Shown in pieces: positions 47,616 through 59,336 of a DNA stretch of 64,000 nt (its first letter is position 1; every line of letters begins with the position of its first letter). The position numbers and the translations under genes are program-made. The notes beneath the pieces were generated by a model, which was not told where the DNA came from, did not search any database, and was given only the letters and a program-made list of their open reading frames with translations. This DNA comes from Petrolisthes cinctipes (taxonomy: Eukaryota > Arthropoda > Malacostraca > Decapoda > Porcellanidae): positions 2,418,001 to 2,482,000 of the forward strand of contig JAWQEG010001306.1 of the NCBI GenBank assembly GCA_033782935.1. Direction: 5' to 3'.

Positions 47616-50600
47616 GTGTTAGAGTATTTTCAAAATTCAGGCCCAAAACATGCTGAAAATCGATATTTTTGGTGCCCAAAGTCAATATGTGCATGTATCT
47701 TCTGTACTCGTTTATATCTCAAATTCAGGCTCAAAATACCCGAAAATTCAATATTTTGGGGTCCCAGAAGCAATCTGTACATGCCTACTCAGTGCTAGAA
47801 TATTTTCAAAATATAGGCTAAGAACATGCTAAAAATCGATCTTTTAGGTGCCAAAAAGTCGATATCTCAAATTCAGTCCCAAAACACCCGAAAATTCGAT
47901 ATTTAGGGGTCCCAGAAGCGATCTGTACATGCCTACTCCGTGTTAGAGTATTTTCAAAATACAGCCCAAAAACATACTGAAAATCGATCTTTTAGGTGCC
48001 CAAAAGTCGATATGTGCATTCATCTTCTGTACCCGTTTATATCTTAAATTCTGGCACTAAACTCCCCAAAATTCGATATTTTGGGGTCCCAGAAGCGATC
48101 TGTACATGCCTACTCCGTGTTAGAGTATTTTTTAAAATTCAGGCCCAAAACATGCTGAAAATCGATATTCTAGATGCCCAAAGTCAATATGTGCATGTAT
48201 CTTCTGTACCTGTTTATATCTCAAATTCAGGCTCAAAACACCCGAAAATTCAATATTTTGGGGTCCCAGAAGCAATCTGTACATGCCTACTCAGTGCTAG
48301 AATATTTTCAAGATATAGGCTAAAAACATGCTAAAAATCGATCTTTTTGGTGCCAAAAAGTCGATATCTCAAATTCAGTCCCAAAACACCCGAAAATTCG
48401 ATATTTAGGGGTCCCAGAAGCGATCTGTACATGCCTACTCCGTGTTAGAGTATTTTCAAAATACAGCCCAAAAACATACTGAAAATCGATCTTTTAGGTG
48501 CCCAAAAGTCGATATGTGCATTCATCTTCTGTACCCGTTTATATCTCAAATTCTGGCCCTAAACTCCCGAAAATTCGATATTTTGGGGTCCCAGAAGCGA
48601 TCTGTACATGCCTACTCCGTGTTAGAGTATTTTCAAAATTCAGGCCCAAAACATGCTGAAAATCGATATTTTTGGTGCCCAAAGTCAATATGTGCATGTA
48701 TCTTCTGTACCCGTTTATATCTCAAATTCAGGCTCAAAACTCCCGAAAATTCAATATTTTGGGGTCCCAGAAGCAATCTGTACATGCCTACTCTGTGTTA
48801 GAGTATTTTCAAAATACAGGCCAAAAACATGCTGAAAATCGATATTTTAGATGCCCAAAGTCAATATGTGCATGTATCTTCTGTACCCGTTTATATCTCA
48901 AATTCAGGCTCAAAACACCCGAAAATTCAATATTTTGGGGTCCCAGAAGCAATCTGTACAGTGCTAGAATATTTTCAAAATATAGGCTAAAAACATGCTA
49001 AAAATCGTTCTTTTAGGTGCCAAAAATTCGATATCTCAAATTCAGTCCCAAAACACCCGAAAATTCGATATTTATGGGTCCCAGAAGCGATCTGTACATG
49101 CCTACTCCGTGTTAGAGTATTTTCAAAATACATGCTCAAAACATACTGAAAATCGATCTTTTAGGTGCACAAAAGTCGATATGTGCATGCATCTTCAGTA
49201 CCCGTTTATATCTCAAATTCAGGCTCAAAACACCCGAAAATTCAATATTTTGGGGTCCCAGAAGCAATCTGTACATGCCTACTCAGTGTTAGAGTATTTT
49301 CAAATTACAGGCCCAAAATATGCTGAAAATCGATATTTTAGATGCCCAAAGTCAATATGTGCATGTATCTTCTGTACCCGTTTATATCTCAAATTCAGGC
49401 TCAAAACACCCGAAAATTCAATATTTTGGGGTCCCAGAAGCAATCTGTACATGCCTACACAGTGCTAGAATATTTTCAAAATATAGGCTAAAAACATGCT
49501 AAAAATCGATATTTTAGATGCCCAAAGTCAATATGTGCATGTATCTTCTGTACCCGTTTATATCTCAAATTCAGGCTCAAAACACCCGAAAATTCAATAT
49601 TTTGGGGTCCCAGAAGCAATCTGTACATGCCTACACAGTGATAGAATATTTTCAAAATATAGGCTAAAAACATGCTAAAAATCGATATTTTAGATGCAAA
49701 AGTCAATATGTGCATGTATCTTCTGTACCCGTTTATATCTCAAATTCAGGCTCAAAACACCCGAAAATTCAATATTTTGGGGTCCCAGAAGCAATCTGTA
49801 CATGCCTACACAGTGCTAGAATATTTTCAAAATATAGGCGAAAAACATGCTAAAAATCGACATTTTAGGTGCCAAAAAATCGATATCTCAAATTTAGTCC
49901 CAAAACACCCGAAAATTTGATATTTAGAGGTCCCAGAAGGTATCTGTACATGCCTACTCCGTGTTAGAGTATTTTCAAAATACAGGCCAAAAACATACTG
50001 AAAATCGATCTTTTAGGTGCCCAAAAGTCGATATGTGCATGCATCTTCTGTACCCGTTTATATCTCAAATTCTGGCCCTAAACACCCGAAAATTCGATAT
50101 TTTGGGGTCCCAGAAGCTATGTGTACATGCCTACTCCGTGTTAGAGTATTTTCAAAATTCAGGCCCAAAACATGCTGAAAATCGATATATTTGGTGCCCA
50201 AAGTCAATATGTGCATGTATCTTCTGTACCCGTTTATATCTCAAATTCAGGCTCAAAACACCCGAAAATTCAATATTTTGGGATCCCAGAAGCAATCTGT
50301 ACATGCCTACTCAGTGCTAGAATATTTTCAAAATATAGGCTAAAAACATGCTAAAAATCGATCATTTAGGTGCCAAAAAGTCGATATCTCAAATTCAGTC
50401 CCAAAACACCCGAAAATTCGATATTTTGGGGTCCCAGAAGCGATCTGTACATGCCTACTCCGTGTTAGAGTATTTTCAAAATACATGCTCAAAACATACT
50501 GAAAATCGATCTTTTAGGTGCACAAAAGTCGATATGTGCATGCATCTTCAGTACCCGTTTATATCTCAAATTCAGGCTCAAAACACCCGAAAATTCAATA

Positions 50601-50952
50601 TTTTGGGGTCCCAGAAGCAATCTGTACATGCCTACTCAGTGTTAGAGTATTTTCAAAATTCAGGCCAAAAACATGCTGAAAATCGATATTTTTGGTGCCC
50701 AAAGTCAATATGTGCATGTATCTTCTGTACCCGTTTATATCTCAAATTCAGGCTCAAAACACCCGAAAATTCAATATTTTGGGGTCCCAGAAGCAATCTG
50801 TAGAGTGCTAGAATATTTTCAAAATATAGTCTAAAAACATGCTAAAAATCGATCTTTTAGGTGCCAAAAAGTCGATATCTCAAATTCAGTCCCAAAACAC
50901 CCGAAAATTCGATATTTAGGGGTCCCAGAAGCGATCTGTACATGCCTACTCC
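47616..50952 (+). repeat. Long split duplication, copy 1
   Basis: Order: B2 47616 (with gtactcg), C2 (with ctaagaac); A2' 47940, B1' 48117, C2; A2' 48442, B2, B1 (short), C2 48961 (with cgttctttt); A1 49109, B1 49286, C/B1 hybrids 49462 and 49638, C1 49813; A2B2C2 49961; A1B2C2 50462. These variants recur in 52594-54586 at offsets 4978, 4301 and 4126. Confidence 0.84.
49462..49812 (+). repeat. Two successive hybrid C/B1 monomers
   Basis: Both (49462, 176 bp; 49638, 175 bp) begin as C (gtgctag or gtgatag, ataggctaaaaacatgctaaaaatcg) and continue as B1 (atattttagatg, gtcaatatg). The second has lost a base in atgcaaaag. They lie between B1 and C1, so the local order is A1-B1-hybrid-hybrid-C1. 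Confidence 0.83.
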
Positions 50953-52593
50953 GTGTTAGAGTATTTTCAAAATACATGCTCAAAACATACTGAAAATCGA
51001 TCTTTTAGGTGCACAAAAGTCGATATGTGCATGCATCTTCAGTACCCGTTTATATCTCAAATTCAGGCTCAAAACACCCGAAAATTCAATATTTTGGGGT
51101 CCCAGAAGCAATCTGTACATGCCTACTCAGTGTTAGAGTATTTTCAAAATACAGGCCCAAAACATGCTGAAAATCGATATTTTAGATGCCCAAAGTCAAT
51201 ATGTGCATGTATCTTCTGTACCCGTTTATATCTCAAATTCAGGCTCAAAACACCCGAAAATTCAATATTTTGGGGTCCCAGAAGCAATCTGTACATGCCT
51301 ACACAGTGCTAGAATATTTTCAAAATATAGGCTAAAAACATGCTAAAAATCGATCTTTTAGGTGCCAAAAATTCGATATCTCAAATTCAGTCCCAAAACA
51401 CCCGAAAATTCGATATTTAGGGGTCCCAGAAGCGATCTGTACATGCCTACTCCGTGTTAGAGTATTTTCAAAATACATGCTCAAAACATACTGAAAATCG
51501 ATCTTTTAGGTGCACAAAAGTCGATATGTGCATGCATCTTCAGTACCCGTTTATATCTCAAATTCAGGCTCAAAACACCCGAAAATTTAATATTTTGGGG
51601 TCCCAGATGCAATCTGTACATGCTTACTCAGTGTTAGAGTATTTTCAAAATACAGGCCCAAAACATGCTGAAAATCGATATTTTAGATGCCCAAAGTCAA
51701 TATGTGCATGTATCTTCTGTACCCGTTTATATCTCAAATTCAGGCTCAAAACACCCGAAAATTCAATATTTTGGGGTCCCAGAAGCAATCTGTACATGCC
51801 TACTCAGTGCTAGAATATTTTCAAAATATAGGCTAAAAACATGCTAAAAATCGATCTTTTAGGTGCCAAAAAATCTATATCTCAAATTCAGTACCAAAAC
51901 ACCCGAAAATTCTATATTTAGGGTTCCCAGAAGCGATCTGTACATGCCTACTTCGTGTTATAGTATTTTCAAAATACATGCTCAAAACATACTGAAAATC
52001 GATCTTTTAGGTGCACAAAAGTCGATATGTGCATGCATCTTCAGTACCCGTTTATATCTCAAACTCAGGCTCAAAACACCCGAAAATTCAATATTTTGGG
52101 GTCCCAGAAGCAATCTGTACATGCCTACACAGTGCTAGAATATTTTCAAAATATAGGCTAAAAACCAGCTAAAAATCGACATTTTAGGTGATAAAAAATC
52201 GATATCTCAAATTCAGTCCCAAAACACCCGAAAATTCGATATTTAGAGGTCCCAGAAGGTATCTGTACATGCCTACTCCGTGTTAGAGTATTTTCAAAAT
52301 ACAGGCCAAAAACATGCTGAAAATCGATATTTTTGGTGCCCAAAGTCAATATGTGCATGTATCTTCTGTACCCGTTTATATCTCAAATTCAGGCTCAAAA
52401 CACCCGAAAATTCAATATTTTGGGGTCCCAGAAGCAATCTGTAGAGTGCTAGAATATTTTCAAAATATAGTCTAAAAACATGCTAAAAATCGATCTTTTA
52501 GGTGCCAAAAAGTCGATATCTCAAATTCAGTCCCAAAACACCCGAAAATTCGATATTTAGGGGTCCCAGAAGCGATCTGTACATGTCTACTCC
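50953..52593 (+). repeat. Spacer block between the two long copies
   Basis: Order: A1B1C2 50953; A1B1C2 51454; A1 51955, C1 52132; A2/B2 hybrid 52280 (short), C2 52446. The junction ctgtagagtgctag followed by atagtctaaaaac is shared with 50800-50840 at an offset of 1641, so this block also arose partly by duplication of its left neighbour. Confidence 0.78.
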
Positions 52594-54586
52594 GTGTTAG
52601 AGTATTTTCAAAATTCAGGCCCAAAACATGCTGAAAATCGATATTTTTGGTGCCCAAAGTCAATATGTGCATGTATCTTCTGTACTCGTTTATATCTCAA
52701 ATTCAGGCTCAAAACACCCGAAAATTCAATATTTTGGGGTCCCAGAAGCAATCTGTACATGCCTACTCAGTGCTAGAATATTTTCAAAATATAGGCTAAG
52801 AACATGCTAAAAATCGATCTTTTAGGTGCCAAAAAGTCGATATCTCAAATTCAGTCCCAAAACACCCGAAAATTCGATATTTAGGGGTCCCAGAAGCGAT
52901 CTGTACATGCCTACTCCGAGTTAGAGTATTTTCAAAATACAGCCCAAAAACATACTGAAAATCGATCTTTTAGGTGCCCAAAAGTCGATATGTGCATTCA
53001 TCTTCTGTACCCGTTTATATCTTAAATTCTGGCACTAAACTCCCCAAAATTCGATATTTTTGGGTCCCAGAAGCGATCTGTACATGCCTACTCCGTGTTA
53101 GAGTATTTTTTAAAATTCAGGCCCAAAACATGCTGAAAATCGATATTCTAGATGCCCAAAGTCAATATGTGCATGTATCTTCTGTACCCGTTTATATCTC
53201 AAATTCAGGCTCAAAACACCCGAAAATTCAATATTTTGGGGTCCCAGAAGCAATCTGTACAGTGCTAGAATATTTTCAAAATATAGGCTAAAAACATGCT
53301 AAAAATCGTTCTTTTAGGTGCCAAAAATTCGATATCTCAAATTCAGTCCCAAAACACCCGAAAATTCGATATTTATGGGTCCCAGAAGCGATCTGTACAT
53401 GCCTACTCCGTGTTAGAGTATTTTCAAAATACATGCTCAAAACATACTGAAAATCGATCTTTTAGGTGCACAAAAGTCGATATGTGCATGCATCTTCAGT
53501 ACCCGTTTATATCTCAAATTCAGGCTCAAAACACCCGAAAATTCAATATTTTGGGGTCCCAGAAGCAATCTGTACATGCCTACTCAGTGTTAGAGTATTT
53601 TCAAATTACAGGCCCAAAATATGCTGAAAATCGATATTTTAGATGCCCAAAGTCAATATGTGCATGTATCTTCTGTACCCGTTTATATCTCAAATTCAGG
53701 CTCAAAACACCCGAAAATTCAATATTTTGGGGTCCCAGAAGCAATCTGTACATGCCTACACAGTGCTAGAATATTTTCAAAATATAGGCTAAAAACATGC
53801 TAAAAATCGATATTTTAGATGCCCAAAGTCAATATGTGCATGTATCTTCTGTACCCGTTTATATCTCAAATTCAGGCTCAAAACACCCGAAAACTCAATA
53901 TTTTGGGGTCCCAGAAGCAATCTGTACATGCCTACACAGTGCTAGAATATTTTCAAAATATAGGCGAAAAACATGCTAAAAATCGACATTTTAGGTGCCA
54001 AAAAATCGATATCTCAAATTTAGTCCCAAAACACCCGAAAATTCGATATTTAGAGGTCCCAGAAGGTATCTGTACATGCCTACTCCGTGTTAGAGTATTT
54101 TCAAAATACAGGCCAAAAACATACTGAAAATCGATCTTTTAGGTGCCCAAAAGTCGATATGTGCATGCATCTTCTGTACCCGTTTATATCTCAAATTCTG
54201 GCCCTAAACACCCGAAAATTCGATATTTTGGGGTCCCAGAAGCTATGTGTACATGCCTACTCCGTGTTAGAGTATTTTCAAAATACAGGCCCAAAACATG
54301 CTGAAAATCGATATATTTGGTGCCCAAAGTCAATATGTGCATGTATCTTCTGTACCCGTTTATATCTCAAATTCAGGCTCAAAACACCGGAAATTCAATA
54401 TTTTGGGATCCCAGAAGCAATCTGTACATGCCTACTCAGTGCTAGAATATTTTCAAAATATAGGCTAAAAACATGCTAAAAATCGATCATTTAGGTGCCA
54501 AAAAGTCGATATCTCAAATTCAGTCCCAAAACACCCGAAAATTCGATATTTAGGGGTCCCAGAAGCGATCTGTACATGCCTACTCC
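52594..54586 (+). repeat. Long split duplication, copy 2
   Basis: Order: B2 52594, C2 52770; A2' 52918, B1' 53095 (short junction), C2 53262; A1 53410, B1 53587, C/B1 hybrid 53763, C1 53939; A2 54087, B 54264, C2. Relative to copy 1 it lacks about 677 bp (the second A2'-B2-B1 group plus a junction decamer) and one of the two C/B1 hybrids. Confidence 0.84.
53763..53938 (+). repeat. Hybrid C/B1 monomer, single copy
   Basis: Counterpart of the pair at 49462-49812, present once. It has C head, B1 body, 176 bp, and is followed by a C1 with ataggcgaaaaac, as in the other copy. Confidence 0.83.
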
Positions 54587-57500
54587 GTGTTAGAGTATTT
54601 TCAAAATACATGCTCAAAACATACTGAAAATCGATCTTTTAGGTGCACAAAAGTCGATATGTGCATGCATCTTCAGTACCCGTTTATATCTCAAATTCAG
54701 GCTCAAAACACCCGAAAATTCAATATTTTGGGGCCCCAGAAGCAATCTGTACATGCCTACTCAGTGTTAGAGTATTTTCAAAATTCAGGCCCAAAACATG
54801 CTGAAAATCGATATTTTTGGTGCCCAAAGTCAATATGTGCATGTATCTTCTGTACCCGTTTATATCTCAAATTCAGGCTCAAAACACCCGAAAATTCAAT
54901 ATTTTGGGGTCCCAGAAGCAATCTGTACATGCCTACTCAGTGCTAGAATATTTTCAAAATATAGGCTAAAAACATGCTAAAAATCGATCTTTTAGGTGCC
55001 AAAAAGTCGATATCTCAAATTCAGTCCCAAAACACCCGAAAATTCGATATTTAGGGGTCCCAGAAGCGATCTGTACATGCCTACTCCGTGTTAGAATATT
55101 TTCAAAATACATGCTCAAAACATACTGAAAATCGATCTTTTAGGTGCACAAAAGTCGATATGTGCATGCATCTTCAGTACCCGTTTATATCTCAAATTCA
55201 GGCTCAAAACACCCGAAAATTCAATATTTTGGGGTCCCAGAAGCAATCTGTACATGCCTACACAGTGCTAGAATATTTTCAAAATATAGGCTAAAAACAT
55301 GCTAAAAATCGACATTTTAGGTGCCAAAAAATCGATATCTCAAATTCAGTCCAAAAACACCTGAAAATTCGATATTTAGAGGTCCCAGAAGGTATCTGTA
55401 CATGCCTACTCCGTGTTAGAGTATTTTCAAAATACAGGCCAAAAACATACTGAAAATCGATCTTTTAGGTGCACAAAAGTCGATATGTGCATGCATCTTC
55501 AGTACCCGTTTATATCTTAAATTCTGGCCCTAAACACCCGAAAATTCGATATTTTGGGGTCCCAGAAGCGATCTGTACATGCCTACTCCGTGTTAGAGTA
55601 TTTTCAAAATTCAGGCCCAAAACATGCTGAAAATCGATATTTTTGGTGCCCAAATTCAATATGTGCATGTATCTTCTGTACCCATTTATATCTCAAATTC
55701 AGGCTCAAAACACCCGAAAATTCAATATTTTGGGGTCCCAGAAGCAATCTGTACATGCATACACAGTGCTAGAATATTTTCAAAATATAGGCTAAAAACA
55801 TGCTAAAAATCGACATTTTAGGTGCCAAAAAATCGATATCTCAAATTCAGTCCCAAAACACCCGAAAATTCGATATTTAGAGGTCCCAGAAGGTATCTGT
55901 ACATGCCTACTCCGTGTTAGAGTATTTTCAAAATACAGGCCAAAAACATACTGAAAATCGATCTTTTAGGTGCCCAAAAGTCGATATGTGCATGCATCTT
56001 CTGTACCCGTTTATATCTCAAATTCAGTCCCAAAACACCCGAAAATTCGATATTTAGGGGTCCCAGAAGCGATCTGTACATGCCTACTCCGTGTTAGAGT
56101 ATTTTCAAAATACATGCTCAAAACATACTGAAAATCGATCTTTTAGGTGCACAAAAGTCGATATGTGCATGCATCTTCAGTACCCGTTTATATCTCAAAT
56201 TCAGGCTCAAAACACCCGAAAATTCAATATTTTGGGGTCCCAGAAGCAATCTGTACATGCCTACTCAGTGTTAGAGTATTTTCAAAATACAGGCCCAAAA
56301 CATGCTGAAAATCGATATTTTAGATGCCCAAAGTCAATATGTGCATGTATCTTCTGTACCCGTTTATATCTCAAATTCAGGCTCAAAACACCCGAAAATT
56401 CAATATTTTTGGGTCCCAGAAGCAATCTGTAGAGTGCTAGAATATTTTCAAAATATAGGCTAAAAACATGCTAAAAATCGATCTTTTAGGTGCCAAAAAG
56501 TTGATATCTCAAATTCAGTCCCAAAACACCCGAAAATTCGATATTTAGGGGTCCCAGAAGCGATCTGTATATGCCTACTCCTTGTTAGAGTATTTTCAAA
56601 ATACAGCCCAAAAACATACTGAAAATCGATCTTTTAGGTGCACAAAAGTGGATATGTGCATTCATCTTCTGTATCCGTTTATATCTCAAATTCTGGCCCT
56701 AAACTCCCGAAAATTCGATATTTAGGGGTCCCAGAAGCGATCTGTACATGCCTACTCCGTGTTAGAGTATTTTCAAAATACATGCTCAAAACATACTGAA
56801 AATCGATCTTTTAGGTGCACAAAAGTCGATATGTGCATGTATCTTCAGTACCCGTTTATATCTCAAATTCAGGCTCAAAACACCCGAAAATTCAATATTT
56901 TGGGGTCCCAGAAGCAATTTGTACATGCCTGCTCAGTGTTAGAGTATTTTCAAAATTCAGGCCCAAAACATGCTGAAAATCGATATTTTTGGTGCCCAAA
57001 GTCAATATGTGCATGTATCTTCTGTACCCGTTTATATCTCAAATTCAGGCTCAAAACACCCGAAAATTCAATATTTTGGGGTCCCAGAAGCAATCTGTAC
57101 ATGCCTACTCAGTGCTAGAATATTTTCAAAATATAGGCTAAAAACATGCTAAAAATCGATCTTTTAGGTGCCAAAAAGTCGATATCTCAAATTCAGTCCC
57201 AAAACACCCGAAAATTCGATATTTAGGGGTCCCAGAAGCGATCTGTACATGCCTACTCCGTGTTAGAGTATTTTCAAAATACATGCTCAAAACATACTGA
57301 AAATCGATCTTTTAGGTGCACAAAAGTCGATATGTGCATGCATCTTCAGTACCCGTCTATATCTCAAATTCAGGCTCAAAACACCCGAAAATTCAATATT
57401 TTGGGGTCCCAGAAGCAATCTGTACATGCCTACTCAGTGTTAGAGTATTTTCAAAATACAGGTATAAAACATGCTGAAAATCGATATTTTAAATGCCAAA

Positions 57501-57760
57501 AGTCAATATGTGCATGTATCTTCTGTACCCGTTTATATCTCAAATTCAGGCTCAAAACACCCAAAAATTCAATATTTTGGGGTCCCAGAAGCAATCTGTA
57601 CATGCCTACACAGTGCTAGAATATTTTCAAAATATAGGCTAAAAACATGCTAAAAATCGACATTTTAGGTGCCAAAAAATCGATATCTCAAATTCAGTCC
57701 CAAAACACCCGAAAATTCGATATTTAGGGGTCCCAGAAGGTATCTGTACATGCCTACTCC
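54587..57760 (+). repeat. Array block: mixed trimers and A/C hybrids
   Basis: Order: A1B2C2 54587; A1 55088, C1; A mosaic 55413, B2, C1; A2/C2 hybrid 55914; A1 56091, B1 (short), C2; A2'/C2 hybrid 56582; A1B2C2 56759; A1B1C1 57260. The two hybrids are followed directly by A1, so they take the place of a whole trimer. Confidence 0.8.
55914..56090 (+). repeat. Hybrid A2/C2 monomer
   Basis: A2 first half (caggccaaaaac, gcccaaaagtcg, cttctgtaccc) and a C2 second half (cagtcccaaaac, tatttagggg, gcgatctg), 177 bp, followed by A1. It is the product expected when recombination moves from A2 to C2 and removes the B between them. A similar hybrid with an A2' head is at 56582-56758. Confidence 0.82.
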
Positions 57761-59336
57761 GTGTTAGAGTATTTTCAAAATTCAGGCCCAAAACATGCTG
57801 AAAATCGATATTTTTGGTGCCCAAAGTCAATATGTGCATGTATCTTCTGTACCCGTTTATATCTCAAATTCAGGCTCAAAACACCCGAAAATTCAATATT
57901 TTGGGGTCCCAGAAGCAATCTGTACATGCCTACTCAGTGCTAGAATATTTTCAAAATATAGGCTAAAAACATGCTAAAAATCGATCTTTTAGGTGCCAAA
58001 AAGTCGATATCTCAAATTCAGTCCCAAAACACCCGAAAATTCGATATGTAGGGGTCCCAGAAGCGATCTGTACATGCCTACTCCGTGTTAGAGTATTTTC
58101 ATAATACATGCTCAAAACATACTGAAAATCGATCTTTTAGGTGCACAAAAGTCGATATGTGCATGCATCTTCAGTACCCGTTTATATCTCAAATTCAGGC
58201 TCAAAACACCCGAAAATTCAATATTTTGGGGTCCCAGAAGCAATCTGTACAGTGTTAGAGTATTTTCAAAATACAGGCCCAAAACATACTGAAAATCGAT
58301 ATTTTAGATGCCCAAAGTCAATATGTGCATGTATCTTCTCTACCCGTTTATATCTCAAATTCAGGCTCAAAACACCCGAAAATTCAATATATTGGGGTCC
58401 CAGAAGCAATCTGTACATGCCTACTCAGTGCTAGAATATTTTCAAAATATAGGCTAAAAACATGCTAAAAATCGATCTTTTAGGTGCCAAAAAGTCGATA
58501 TCTCAAATTCAGTCCCAAAACACCCGAAAATTCGATATTTAGGGGTCCCAGAAGCGATCTGTACATGCCTACTCCGTGTTAGAGTATTTTCAAAATACAT
58601 GCTCAAAACATACTGAAAATCGATCTTTTAGGTGCACAAAAGTCGATATGTGCATGTATCTTCAGTACCCGTTTATATCTCAAATTCAGGCTCAAAACAC
58701 CCGAAAATTCAATATTTTGGGGTCCCAGAAGCAATTTGTACATGCCTGCTCAGTGTTAGAGTATTTTCAAAATTCAGGCCCAAAACATGCTGAAAATCGA
58801 TATTTTTGGTGCCCAAAGTCAATATGTGCATGTATCTTCTGTACCCGTTTATATCTCAAATTCAGGCTCAAAACACCCGAAAATTCAATATTTTGGGGTC
58901 CCAGAAGCAATCTGTACATGCCTACTCAGTGCTAGAATATTTTCAAAATATAGGCTAAAAACATGCTAAAAATCGATCTTTTAGGTGCCAAAAAGTCGAT
59001 ATCTCAAATTCAGTCCCAAAACACCCGAAAATTCGATATGTAGGGGTCCCAGAAGCGATCTGTACATGCCTACTCCGTGTTAGAGTATTTTCATAATACA
59101 TGCTCAAAACATACTGAAAATCGATCTTTTAGGTGCACAAAAGTCGATATGTGCATGCATCTTCAGTACCCGTTTATATCTCAAATTCAGGCTCAAAACA
59201 CCCGAAAATTCAATATTTTGGGGTCCCAGAAGCAATCTGTACAGTGTTAGAGTATTTTCAAAATACAGGCCCAAAACATACTGAAAATCGATATTTTAGA
59301 TGCCCAAAGTCAATATGTGCATGTATCTTCTCTACC
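57761..59336 (+). repeat. Mosaic block with a 992-bp repeat
   Basis: Order: B2 57761, C2; A1 58085 (short junction), B1, C2; A1 58576, B2 58753, C2; A1 59077 (short), B1 59244. Bases 57761-58428 recur at an offset of 992 with gatatgtagggg, ttcataatac and ttctctaccc. The A1 at 58576, however, matches 56759 (offset 1817; caatttgtacatg, cctgctcag). Confidence 0.82.

Noticed and set aside
13630..57839. Minus-strand open frames of 66-109 codons (for example 13630-13830, 36444-36773 and 57639-57839)
   Set aside because: They appear only where a hybrid or a deletion happens to remove the usual stop, and they read the complement of ordinary satellite monomers.
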